A stretch of 64,000 nucleotides of DNA, from the NCBI RefSeq assembly GCF_002931055.1, contig NZ_PSXX01000010.1, positions 62,001 through 126,000 on the forward strand. Direction: 5' to 3'. Every line of letters begins with the position of its first letter. Positions within the stretch are counted from its first letter, which is position 1. The position numbers and the translations under genes are program-made. A model generated the notes under the pieces. It was not told the origin of the DNA. It worked only from the letters and a program-made list of their open reading frames with translations, and made no database searches. Of the stretch, positions 57,173-64,000 are shown piece after piece. This DNA comes from Pseudoclavibacter sp. AY1H1 (GTDB lineage Bacteria > Actinomycetota > Actinomycetes > Actinomycetales > Microbacteriaceae).

Positions 57173-57949
57173 CTACGCGACGATGACCTCATGGCCGAGG
57201 GCCCGCAGCTGCTCGATGTGCTCTGGCTGTGCGGACTCGTCGGTGACAACCGTCCAGGAGGGCGGCATGGAGAGGGACGCCTGCCCGATGGCCTTCCCCA
57301 GTTTCGCTCCGTGTGCCAGCACGTAGACCTGGGTGACGCGACGCCCGATGATCTCCTTGAGTCGCGTCTGCTCGGTCTCCATCTCGCAGAGCTGCCCGTC
57401 CGAGGAGACGGAGTCGGCGCCGAGGAAGGCGATGTCGCCCCGCACCCGTTCGAGTGTCGCTTCGGCGAGCGCGCCTACGAAGCTGCGACTGAGCTTGCGG
57501 AGGCGACCCGCCACGGCGATGACCTGCACGGGCGAGTTCTCGTCAGAGAGGTCGTTGATGACCTGGAGGTTGGGGGTCACCACGGTGAGCTCCTCGCGGT
57601 GCCGAAGATGCGGGGTCATCGCCGCGATCGTCGAGCCTGCGTCGAGGATCAGGGTCGCGCCCGCGGTGATGCGCTCGGCGGCGAGCTTCGCGATGGCCCG
57701 CTTCTCTCCTTGCGCTTCGCCCGCCCGCTCCGGCAGGGAGGACTCGCCATGCCCGTTCACGGCTATCACGCCGCCGTAGGTGCGAGCGAGGAGTCCCGCC
57801 TCGCCGAGACGGGTGAGATCGCGGCGGATGGTCGAGGGGGTCACGTCGTAGCGCGCGGCGAGATCGTCGACCGTCGATGGCCCCTCGGCTGTTGTGCGCT
57901 GCAGGATGTCCTGGCGTCGTTGCTGCGCGGACAGTCGGGGATTGCTCAT
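57173..57949 (-). CDS. DeoR-family repressor of the acid-sugar locus
   Basis: A 258-residue regulator. Residues 8-62 form the helix-turn-helix ('LAARYDVTPSTIRRDLTRLG'); the C-terminal sensor resembles a ribose-phosphate isomerase fold with 'ATLILDAGSTIAAMTPHL' and 'GDIAFLGADSVSSDGQLC'. These usually bind sugar phosphates. It is the last gene in the minus-strand group after the PdxA2-like and kinase genes; TTGCGCGAAA-type sites in the divergent promoter (60300-60460) are its likely operators. ATG at 57949 is set by the family start. Confidence 0.88.
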   Translation of the reverse strand: MSNPRLSAQQRRQDILQRTTAEGPSTVDDLAARYDVTPSTIRRDLTRLGEAGLLARTYGGVIAVNGHGESSLPERAGEAQGEKRAIAKLAAERITAGATLILDAGSTIAAMTPHLRHREELTVVTPNLQVINDLSDENSPVQVIAVAGRLRKLSRSFVGALAEATLERVRGDIAFLGADSVSSDGQLCEMETEQTRLKEIIGRRVTQVYVLAHGAKLGKAIGQASLSMPPSWTVVTDESAQPEHIEQLRALGHEVIVA

Positions 57950-57959
57950 GGTTGAGAGA

Positions 57960-58955
57960 TTACGCGTGCACGGGGGCGAGCACGATCGCCTGGCGCATCG
58001 CCTCGACCATGCTCCGCGTGTCGACGATCCCCTTGCCTGCGATGTCGAAGGCGGTGCCGTGGTCGACGGAGGTGCGCGGCACGGGGAGCCCCACGGTGAT
58101 GTTGACGCCAGCTTCGATGCCGAGCACCTTGATGGGCCCGTGTCCCTGATCGTGATACTGGGCCACGACGAGGTCGTAGTCGCCTCGTCCCGCGAGGAAG
58201 AAGAGCGTATCGGCGGGCAGTGGCCCCTCGGCGTTGATGCCATCGGCGCGGGCGGCGTCGACTGCTGGCGCGATCTTGAGTGCTTCTTCGTCGTAGCCGA
58301 AGAGGCCGTTCTCTCCTGCGTGCGGGTTGATGGCGGCGACGCCGATGCGGGGATCGGCGATGCCTGCTCCCTGCAGAGCTGCGTGGCCGCGTCGGATGGT
58401 GCGCTCGACGAGGCCGGGTTCGATCTTCGCGATGGCATCGATGAGTCCGATGTGGGTCGTGACGTGGATCACGCGCAGCTTCGGGGTGGAGAGCATCATC
58501 GATACCTCCTCGGTGTTGGTCAGCTCGGCGAGCAGTTCCGTGTGCCCGGGGTACTTGTGGCCTGCGGAGTGGAGCGCGGACTTGTTGAGCGGTGCGGTGC
58601 AGATCGCCTGGATGCTGCCCGCCGCCGCCAGCTCGCAGGCGACGCGAATGTACTGGAAGGCGGCGTCCCCGGCGATGGCGGAGAGTTCGCCGAAGGGGAG
58701 GTCCTCCGGGATGAGACCGAGGTTGATGACGTTGATGACGCCAGTCTCCGTGCGCGCGTCGTTCGGGTCGGTGATCTCGTGGAACTCCGCGTCGAGACCG
58801 AGCGCCTCGGCTCCCCGGCGGAGGCGGGCCGTGTCGCCGATGACGACGGCGCGGCAGGTCGTGGTGATCTCAGCGTCGAGCAGCGCGGCGACGGTGATCT
58901 CCGGTCCGACGCCTGCGGCGTCGCCCATGGTCACTCCGATGGTGGGAAGGCTCAT
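57960..58955 (-). CDS. pdxA2: PdxA2-type 4-phosphate dehydrogenase (D-threonate/erythronate pathway)
   Basis: A 331-residue NAD-dependent metal enzyme of the PdxA family: 'GVTMGDAAGVGPEITVAALL' at the N-terminus, 'CTAPLNKSALHSAGHKYPGH' with metal-binding His, and 'VAQYHDQGHGPIKVLG' with the second His. PdxA itself makes pyridoxal phosphate precursors; members coded beside a DUF1537 kinase oxidise 4-phospho-D-threonate or erythronate, the product decarboxylating to dihydroxyacetone phosphate. The context here supports the latter. The ATG at 58955 overlaps the kinase stop, after AGGTGG. Confidence 0.88.
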   Translation of the reverse strand: MSLPTIGVTMGDAAGVGPEITVAALLDAEITTTCRAVVIGDTARLRRGAEALGLDAEFHEITDPNDARTETGVINVINLGLIPEDLPFGELSAIAGDAAFQYIRVACELAAAGSIQAICTAPLNKSALHSAGHKYPGHTELLAELTNTEEVSMMLSTPKLRVIHVTTHIGLIDAIAKIEPGLVERTIRRGHAALQGAGIADPRIGVAAINPHAGENGLFGYDEEALKIAPAVDAARADGINAEGPLPADTLFFLAGRGDYDLVVAQYHDQGHGPIKVLGIEAGVNITVGLPVPRTSVDHGTAFDIAGKGIVDTRSMVEAMRQAIVLAPVHA

Positions 58956-60226
58956 GGGAGCCACCTTTCGTTGTAGTCGTCTGCGGCGGGGTCCGCCGTG
59001 GTCTTCGGGGTCGTGGATGCTCGCAGCTGGATTGCAGCGGCTGCGGTGAGCAGGGCGTTCGGGCCACCGAAGCTCCCTGGCTTGGTGGCGATGAGGCGTC
59101 CGTCATCGGCGCGCATCGTGATGATGCCCGGCTCTGCTCTCCCGTCGGGGTCGAGGACGGGGTTCGGGTGGGTGAGCGAGGTGATGCCGAGCTCATCGAG
59201 GAATGCACCGGCGGTCTCACCGCCGGTGAGCACGAGGTCGTGGTCGATGAGGGCGCCGGCACAGAGGCTCGCGAATGCTCTGGCGTACGCCGGACGGTCG
59301 ATGACGGCGGCACGAGGATCGGCGTGGAGCACCCAGATCCGGGACGCGGTGGCGATCGGGGCGCGGGAGTCGCGGGGATCCAAGCGGGTGACCGTGGCCC
59401 CCGCGGCGCGCAGGGCCTCCACCTGTGCAAGCGCACTGGGCTCGGGCGAGCCGACCACGACGGCGACCGGTCGGCGATCTGGAGAACGAGCAGGCGGAGC
59501 AGGCGCGTGGTGGTCGGCAAGGGCCGCCGGTATTCCGATGCTGGGTCTCGAGTCGAGTTGCGCTGCCGAGACAGCTTGGATGAGGTCGGCCGCTCCGACC
59601 GCAGCCACCGGCACGTCGAGGCGCACGATGCCGAGAGCCAGCCGCTCGAGGTCCGTGGTGGTCTCGGCGTCGACGAGGATGCACTCATGCGTCTCCGCCA
59701 GCTGGGCGAGCCGTCGGCCGAGCAGCGCCGGTGTGGGGAATCCACGCAGCTCATCGAGGTGGATCGAGAAGGTGGTGAGGTCTCCCGTGCTGTCACTGAG
59801 TCGTTCAGGTGCGCGGCTCGTCTCGCGCTGCCAGGCGGGAGTGACCGCGAGCGGCTCGCCGCCGACCAGGGGGCGTCCGGCGAGCACGGTGCGGCCGAGG
59901 CTCGGAGCGGCAGAGGTCATGACGATTGCGGCGTGCGCGGCGAGCGGCCGCAGCTCGGCGGCGATGTTCCCGCGCAGCTGGGAGTCGATCTTCTTCATGA
60001 GCAGGCCGGGGCGGTCACGCAGCGTGTGCAGCACGGTGCGGGTACGCGCTTCGGCAGCATCGGATGGCAGCGAGCGGCTGTCGGTATCGATGACGAGACG
60101 CGGCGCAGCAGAGGTGTGGGGGAGGCCTGCGGTGACGTCGCGCACGAGTGCGCTTGCGGGGCCGAGGGCACCCGCGGCCTCCACTGCGCCACTCAGATCA
60201 TCGGCGATGACAGTGAGGTGCTGCAT
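58952..60226 (-). CDS. Four-carbon acid sugar kinase (OtnK/DtnK family, DUF1537)
   Basis: A 424-residue two-domain kinase. The N-terminal domain begins 'LTVIADDLSGAVEAAGALG' (DDLTGA-like sugar-binding) with 'LLMKKIDSQLRGNIAAELRP', and the C-terminal domain holds 'LVLTGGETAGAFLDELGIT' with the GGxTA ATP loop and 'IITMRADDGRLIATKPGSFG' with the KxGxFG signature. These enzymes phosphorylate D-threonate, D-erythronate or 3-oxo-tetronates at C4. Which isomer is used here is open. It is first in the minus-strand operon with pdxA2 and deoR. ATG at 60226 lies 246 bp from the divergent transporter gene. Confidence 0.88.
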   Translation of the reverse strand: MQHLTVIADDLSGAVEAAGALGPASALVRDVTAGLPHTSAAPRLVIDTDSRSLPSDAAEARTRTVLHTLRDRPGLLMKKIDSQLRGNIAAELRPLAAHAAIVMTSAAPSLGRTVLAGRPLVGGEPLAVTPAWQRETSRAPERLSDSTGDLTTFSIHLDELRGFPTPALLGRRLAQLAETHECILVDAETTTDLERLALGIVRLDVPVAAVGAADLIQAVSAAQLDSRPSIGIPAALADHHAPAPPARSPDRRPVAVVVGSPEPSALAQVEALRAAGATVTRLDPRDSRAPIATASRIWVLHADPRAAVIDRPAYARAFASLCAGALIDHDLVLTGGETAGAFLDELGITSLTHPNPVLDPDGRAEPGIITMRADDGRLIATKPGSFGGPNALLTAAAAIQLRASTTPKTTADPAADDYNERWLP

Positions 60227-60299
60227 GGCTTGTCCTCTCTGCGGTCTGCCGTGGTTGCTGGGTCGCGGGAACCGTTGACATTGCGTGTTGTGAGCAGTC

Positions 60300-60460
60300 T
60301 TGCGCAGTTTGTGACGGTAATCAAGCCCATAGTGCGCGAACTGCGCGTATCTCTTGCGCGAAACGCGCTTGTGATGTCAGACTGTCTTCGTCGCAGCGTG
60401 GCACACCCCGCACTCGTGTGGGTCCCGTCGGCGCCGCATCCATCTGCACATTTCGCGCAA
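60300..60460. promoter_or_regulatory. DeoR-type operator cluster in the divergent region
   Basis: Related words TTGCGCAGTT (60300-60309), GTGCGCGAAC (60332-60341), TTGCGCGAAA (60354-60363) and its exact reverse complement TTTCGCGCAA (60451-60460) are spread between the kinase and NRAMP-like genes. The last overlaps the transporter's ribosome-binding region. Multiple sites suggest looping by the DeoR protein. Confidence 0.7.
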
Positions 60461-60471
60461 GGAAGCCGAAC

Positions 60472-61908
60472 ATGACTGAACAGGCCAACACTCGAATCGC
60501 TGTCGCCGGCGATCCTGCGAACAACGAAGACCCGTACCACCTCGACCCCGCTGACGCGATCGAGCCACCCACCACGTTCCGTGGGCGACTCAAGTACCTG
60601 GGTCCTGGGCTTGTCATCTCGGCGGCCGTCGTCGGCTCCGGGGAGCTCATCACGACGACGGCACTCGGTGCCAAGGCCGGCTTCATCCTGCTCTGGCTCG
60701 TCATCATCTCGACCGGGATCAAGGTCTGGGTGCAGCTCGAGCTCGCGCAGTGGACCATTCTCGCCGGCAAGCCGGCGCTCGAGGGGTACAGCAACGTGGG
60801 GCCGCGCGTCTTCGGCCGCGCGGGGTGGATCAACCTGCTCTGGGTCCTCATGGACTTCGCGAAGGTGCTCCAGCGTGGCGGCATCATCGGCGGTGCGGTC
60901 GCCTGCCTGAGTCTCGCGTTCCCGGTCATCGGGGAACCCCTCGGCCTGCCGTCCCTCATCTTCTGGACCGTGCTGAGCCTTGCTGTCGTGATCAGCCTCC
61001 TGCTGACCAACAAGTACAGCGTCGTCGAACGGCTCTCTGTCGTGGCCGTCGTGCTCTTCACGATCATCACCGTGGCGCTCGCCCTCGCGCTGCCCTTCAC
61101 CGGCTTCGCCTACAGCACTGCAGATATCGCTGGCGGCCTCACCTTCGCGCTCCCGGTCGGGGCCATCGGCTTCGCCATCGCCATGTTCGGCATCACCGGA
61201 GTCGGGGCGGACGAGATGACGACCTACACCTACTGGTGCATCGAGAAGGGATACGCACGGTACGTGGGACCGGACGACGGCAGTCCCGAGCGGGCCCGGC
61301 GCGCCCACGGCTGGATTCGTGTGATGCGCACCGACGTGCTCGTCTCGTGGATCATCTCCACGATCTGCACGATGAGCTTCTATGTCATCGGCGCGGCCAT
61401 CCTGCACCCGCAGAACCTCGTCCCCTCCGGCAACGACATGATCGTCACGCTCTCGTCGATGTACACGTCCGTCATGGGGCCAGCCGGGTACTGGATCTTC
61501 ATCGTCGGCGCGTTCATGGTGCTCTTCTCCACCTTCATCGCGTCGACGGCCAGCGTCCCGCGCCTGTGGGCGAACACCGCGTCCATCCTCGGCTTCTACG
61601 ACTGGACCAACCTGGCGACGCGCAAGCGCATCATCCGGGTCCTGACGGTCGTCTTCCCGATCATCTGGGCGCTCAGCTACCTCGTCATCCAGTCACCCGT
61701 GCTGATGGTGCAGATCGGAGGAATCGCCAGCGGCATCTTCCTCGTCGCAGTGGTCATCGCGGTCTGGCACCTGCGCAAGCACCAGGTTGCACCAGAATTC
61801 AAGTCGAACCATTTCTTCACTGTCATGCTCGGGGTCTCCTCGTTCGCGGTCGCCGCACTCGGCATCTACTCCGCCCTCGAGATCCTCGGCCTCGGAATCG
61901 GAGCCTGA
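60472..61908 (+). CDS. NRAMP-superfamily carrier lacking the metal-binding motifs
   Basis: A 478-residue inner-membrane carrier with about 11-12 helices. It has the NRAMP overall pattern ('KYLGPGLVISAAVVGSGELI' at helix 1), but the metal-site DPGN motif is replaced by GSGE and the helix 6 MPH motif by 'GITGVGADEMTTY'. Without those ligands it should not carry Mn or Fe. Located in the acid-sugar locus and divergent from the kinase, it probably imports the organic acid substrate. ATG at 60472 follows AAGGAAG, which overlaps a DeoR-type operator half-site. Confidence 0.82.
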   Translation: MTEQANTRIAVAGDPANNEDPYHLDPADAIEPPTTFRGRLKYLGPGLVISAAVVGSGELITTTALGAKAGFILLWLVIISTGIKVWVQLELAQWTILAGKPALEGYSNVGPRVFGRAGWINLLWVLMDFAKVLQRGGIIGGAVACLSLAFPVIGEPLGLPSLIFWTVLSLAVVISLLLTNKYSVVERLSVVAVVLFTIITVALALALPFTGFAYSTADIAGGLTFALPVGAIGFAIAMFGITGVGADEMTTYTYWCIEKGYARYVGPDDGSPERARRAHGWIRVMRTDVLVSWIISTICTMSFYVIGAAILHPQNLVPSGNDMIVTLSSMYTSVMGPAGYWIFIVGAFMVLFSTFIASTASVPRLWANTASILGFYDWTNLATRKRIIRVLTVVFPIIWALSYLVIQSPVLMVQIGGIASGIFLVAVVIAVWHLRKHQVAPEFKSNHFFTVMLGVSSFAVAALGIYSALEILGLGIGA

Positions 61909-62855
61909 TGCGACTGCGCGTCCTCACCCCATCGTTCGGCCGATACTCGAGCGAGCCGTCCGCGCTCGCCGTTGAGCTCGGGGTCGAGCTCGAGTACCAG
62001 ACCGACGGCCATCCGAAGGCGGCGGCCGACGTCGTCGCCGCGATCGGGGACGCACCTGCGGTGCTCGTCGGCCTCGATGAGGTCTCCGCGGAAGTGTTCG
62101 CGGCATGTCCTCAGCTGAGGGTCGTCGCGAAGCACGGCGTCGGCACCGACAATATCGATCTCGCAGCTGCTGCGGCCGCTGGGGTGGTGGTGGTCAACAC
62201 CCCAGGCGCGAATGCGGACGCTGTCGCAGATCTGACGCTGGGCCTCATGCTCGCGGGGTCGAGGCGCATCGTCGAAGCCGAGCGCAGTCTGCGCGCTGGG
62301 AACTGGGACGTCTTCCTGGGGGCTCAGCTCGGCGGGAAGCGCCTCGGTGTCCTCGGGTTCGGGCGCATCGGACGTGCCGTCGCGCATCGTGCGGTCGCGT
62401 TCGGGATGCGCGTCTCGGCCTACGACCCGTACGTTCCGGCGTCGGTGCTCGAAGAGGCGGGCGTCGAGGCGGGTTCCCTCGATGAGATCGTCGCCTCGAG
62501 CGATATCCTCACGCTGCACCTCCCCGGAGACAGCGGTCCGCTGCTGACCCGCGAACGAATCCTGCGCATGCCGCACGGTGCGGGGCTCGTCAATGCAGCC
62601 CGTGGTGGGCTGGTGGACGAGTCCGCGCTCGCGGAAGCCCTGGAATCCGGGCGGCTGGGCTTCGCGGCGCTCGATGCCCTGGAGCATGAGCCGCCGCGTG
62701 CTGACGATCCGCTGCTGGTGGCGCCGAACCTCCTTCTCACACCGCATATCGGCGCGTTCACGGATGCGGCGAACACGGCGATGGGGACGATGGCCGTCGC
62801 AGAGGTGGCGAGAGTGCTCGGCGGCGGGGAGCCACGCTTCCGCGTCGGTGGTTGA
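61908..62855 (+). CDS. D-2-hydroxyacid dehydrogenase (SerA/GhrB-like)
   Basis: A 315-residue NAD(P)-dependent dehydrogenase. 'GKRLGVLGFGRIGRAVAHRA' is the cofactor loop; catalytic residues are Arg in 'LVNAARGGLVDESAL', Glu in 'ALDALEHEPPRADD' and His in 'LLTPHIGAFTD'. It interconverts D-2-hydroxy and 2-oxo acids, e.g. glycerate, glyoxylate or an acid-sugar intermediate. The start overlaps the carrier stop (TGATG) with GGAG just upstream, so the two are coupled. A strong palindrome ends the unit. Confidence 0.87.
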   Translation: MRLRVLTPSFGRYSSEPSALAVELGVELEYQTDGHPKAAADVVAAIGDAPAVLVGLDEVSAEVFAACPQLRVVAKHGVGTDNIDLAAAAAAGVVVVNTPGANADAVADLTLGLMLAGSRRIVEAERSLRAGNWDVFLGAQLGGKRLGVLGFGRIGRAVAHRAVAFGMRVSAYDPYVPASVLEEAGVEAGSLDEIVASSDILTLHLPGDSGPLLTRERILRMPHGAGLVNAARGGLVDESALAEALESGRLGFAALDALEHEPPRADDPLLVAPNLLLTPHIGAFTDAANTAMGTMAVAEVARVLGGGEPRFRVGG

Positions 62856-62880
62856 TGCTCGCTGATCGTCCTCAGACAGC

Positions 62881-62920
62881 GAAGGCGGGGCCGCATCCAC
62901 GTGGATGCGGCCCCGCCTTC
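62881..62920. terminator. Perfect 40-bp palindromic terminator
   Basis: GAAGGCGGGGCCGCATCCAC and its exact complement abut without a loop (62881-62920). It lies between convergent genes. It lacks a U-tract, like other terminators in this window. Confidence 0.85.
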
Positions 62921-62939
62921 GTCGAGCGCCTGGTGTCGG

Positions 62940-63833
62940 TCAGCGGAGGCCGCGGGCCAGGTCAGCCTCCACGGTCTCCTTGACGGCTGCGATCGCTTCG
63001 TCCGACAGCTGGTTGAAGGGAGCACGGCAGGGGCCCAGGCCGGCACCCCGCTGGTTGGCGGCGTGCTTCACGACCGAGTTCGGGTTGCCGAGTGCGAGGC
63101 AGTTCCTGATCGGGCGGATGCTGTCCTGCGCCTTGCGGGCGTCATCGAAGCTTCCAGTCCTGAACAGGTCGTAGATGCTGGCCATGACGCTCGGGTAGAT
63201 GTTCGCGATGCCGCTGATGCCGCCCGTGCCGCCCGCCTGCAAAGCCCAGAGGTTCAGCGAGTCGTTGCCGGACATGACGGAGAACGTTGCCCGGTCGGTG
63301 CGTTCGAGGTACTGGAGGATGGTGTCGAAGTTGCCGCTAGAGTCCTTCACCGCGACGATGTTGTCGACGTGCGCCAGACGCTCGATTGTCGCGGGGGCGA
63401 CGCTCACGCCGGTGCGGGCGGGAATGTTGTAGACGATGATGGGTGCGTCAACGGCGTCGGCGACGGCCCGGAAGTGCGTCTCTAGCTCCTTCTGGGACGC
63501 GGCAGCGAAGTACGGGGCGATGATCGAGAGGCCGTCGGCGCCCGCTGCCGCGGCGTCCTTCGCGATGCTGATGGTCTCACTGGTGCTGACTGCCCCGGCG
63601 CCGACGATGACGGGCACTCGACCAGCGACTTGGTCGATGACCACCCGTGTGACGTGGGCACGCTCGGCCGGTGACTGCACGAAGAACTCGCCGTTCGTGC
63701 CGAGCGCGAAGATGCCGTGCATGCCTGCTGCAAGCTGAGTGTCGAGGTGCGCGCGCATGGCGCCCTCGTTGAAGGTCTCGTCATCGTTGAAGGCGGTGGC
63801 GACGGCGGCGAAGATGCCTGAGAACTGCGGCAA
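62940..63833 (-). CDS. DapA-family (dihydrodipicolinate synthase-like) aldolase
   Basis: A 297-residue TIM-barrel class I lyase. 'FALGTNGEFFVQSPAERAHV' is the GTxGE binding loop, 'IIVYNIPARTGVSVAPATIE' holds the catalytic Tyr, and 'NIVAVKDSSGNFDTILQYLE' the Schiff-base lysine. The position beside catabolic genes, and the departures from true DapA at the arginine site, point to a 2-oxo acid aldolase or dehydratase (such as KDG aldolase-type) rather than lysine synthesis, but this is not certain. It starts with TTG at 63833 after AGAGGAA. Confidence 0.85.
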   Translation of the reverse strand: MPQFSGIFAAVATAFNDDETFNEGAMRAHLDTQLAAGMHGIFALGTNGEFFVQSPAERAHVTRVVIDQVAGRVPVIVGAGAVSTSETISIAKDAAAAGADGLSIIAPYFAAASQKELETHFRAVADAVDAPIIVYNIPARTGVSVAPATIERLAHVDNIVAVKDSSGNFDTILQYLERTDRATFSVMSGNDSLNLWALQAGGTGGISGIANIYPSVMASIYDLFRTGSFDDARKAQDSIRPIRNCLALGNPNSVVKHAANQRGAGLGPCRAPFNQLSDEAIAAVKETVEADLARGLR

Positions 63834-63893
63834 GGTGTTCCTCTCATTGGGTCGTCGCCTGCGCGGCTACGCGGAGGCGCGATGGTCGTTGAC

Positions 63894-64000
63894 TCAGCGG
63901 TTGTAGAGCGGCATGGTGCCGCGGATGCCCGTGGTGGCCACATCGATCGCGTCGAGGATGTCGGCGGCGAGCGGGCCCTTGGCAACGGCTGCGATGTTGG
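63894..64000 (-). CDS. Truncated gene, C-terminal end only
   Basis: The reverse strand reads to a TGA at 63894 and gives the last 34 or so residues: 'NIAAVAKGPLAADILDAIDV' then 'ATTGIRGTMPLYNR'. I do not recognise the family from this tail. It lies 60 bp upstream of the DapA-family gene on the same strand, so it probably belongs to the same operon. The rest is beyond the window. Confidence 0.6.
   Translation of the reverse strand, partial: NIAAVAKGPLAADILDAIDVATTGIRGTMPLYNR

Noticed and set aside
57960-58955. True PdxA for vitamin B6 synthesis
   Set aside because: It is coupled to a DUF1537 kinase and a DeoR repressor, the arrangement of catabolic PdxA2; no pdxJ lies nearby.
60472-61908. 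Manganese/iron transporter
   Set aside because: The DPGN and MPH metal-site motifs are absent and the neighbours are acid-sugar enzymes.
62940-63833. Lysine-biosynthetic DapA
   Set aside because: No lysine or diaminopimelate genes are linked and the context is catabolic; the general family call is safer.

Overview
This is 64 kb of high-GC chromosome (roughly 70% G+C by eye) from an actinobacterium. The frequent 'GGATGC/GCATCC' words, the family content (LacI, IclR, DeoR and GntR regulators, MHS and NRAMP-like carriers, GlnT/Glx, YhgE/Pip) and many leaderless starts suggest the order Micrococcales, most likely Microbacteriaceae. That placement is inference, not a database result. I saw no rRNA, tRNA, IS element, prophage or CRISPR array.

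Layout. 1-2.4 kb: the end of an ABC permease, an amidohydrolase and apt. 2.5-7.1 kb: a minus-strand operon of MHS-type MFS carrier, Gfo/Idh/MocA oxidoreductase, DUF6807 protein and LacI regulator. 7.2-8.2 kb: a FUSC membrane protein. 8.5-14.5 kb: an L-rhamnose operon (rhaI, fused aldolase/dehydrogenase, rhaB, lldD). Its promoter and that of the MFS operon carry the same LacI-type operator over the -35 box, so the two operons look co-regulated. 14.5-15.4 kb: a repeat island. 15.4-21.3 kb: HAD phosphatase, a small DUF2945 pair, a PLP decarboxylase with amino-acid permease and divergent LysR, and an SSAT-type acetyltransferase. 21.3-23.3 kb: an oxidoreductase and lactonase pair. 23.4-26.9 kb: an MmyB-type regulator divergent from lipoprotein, MFS and GNAT genes that overlap by ATGA. 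27.2-28.4 kb: a small secreted protein and a second repeat island. 28.4-31.8 kb: an RNB exonuclease and two exported or low-complexity proteins. 31.9-35.8 kb: IclR, a dehydrogenase-RraA fusion and a TRAP-like permease pair without a binding protein. 35.9-40.9 kb: small membrane proteins, GntR, a soluble Cache protein and a VOC protein. 41-42.9 kb: an SDR and an aldo/keto reductase. 43.6-48.2 kb: glnT-glxBCD behind a GlnR-like site. 48.3-53.7 kb: a small kinase, alditol oxidase, TetR and YhgE/Pip. 53.7-54.5 kb: a palindrome island. 54.5-57.1 kb: GPP34 protein, XRE-cupin regulator, membrane protein and ferritin. 57.2-62.9 kb: a four-carbon acid sugar catabolic locus (DeoR, PdxA2-like, OtnK/DtnK-like kinase, NRAMP-like carrier, hydroxyacid dehydrogenase). 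62.9 kb to the end: a DapA-family aldolase and a truncated gene.

Two features run through the whole window. Many genes start within 6-8 nt of a TAGCGT or TAGGCT hexamer and have no Shine-Dalgarno sequence, which indicates leaderless mRNAs. Most non-coding DNA longer than 300 bp consists of imperfect palindromes and their decayed copies. Several sequence families occur, some cover the stop codons of neighbouring genes, and one island has copied the 3' end of its neighbour.
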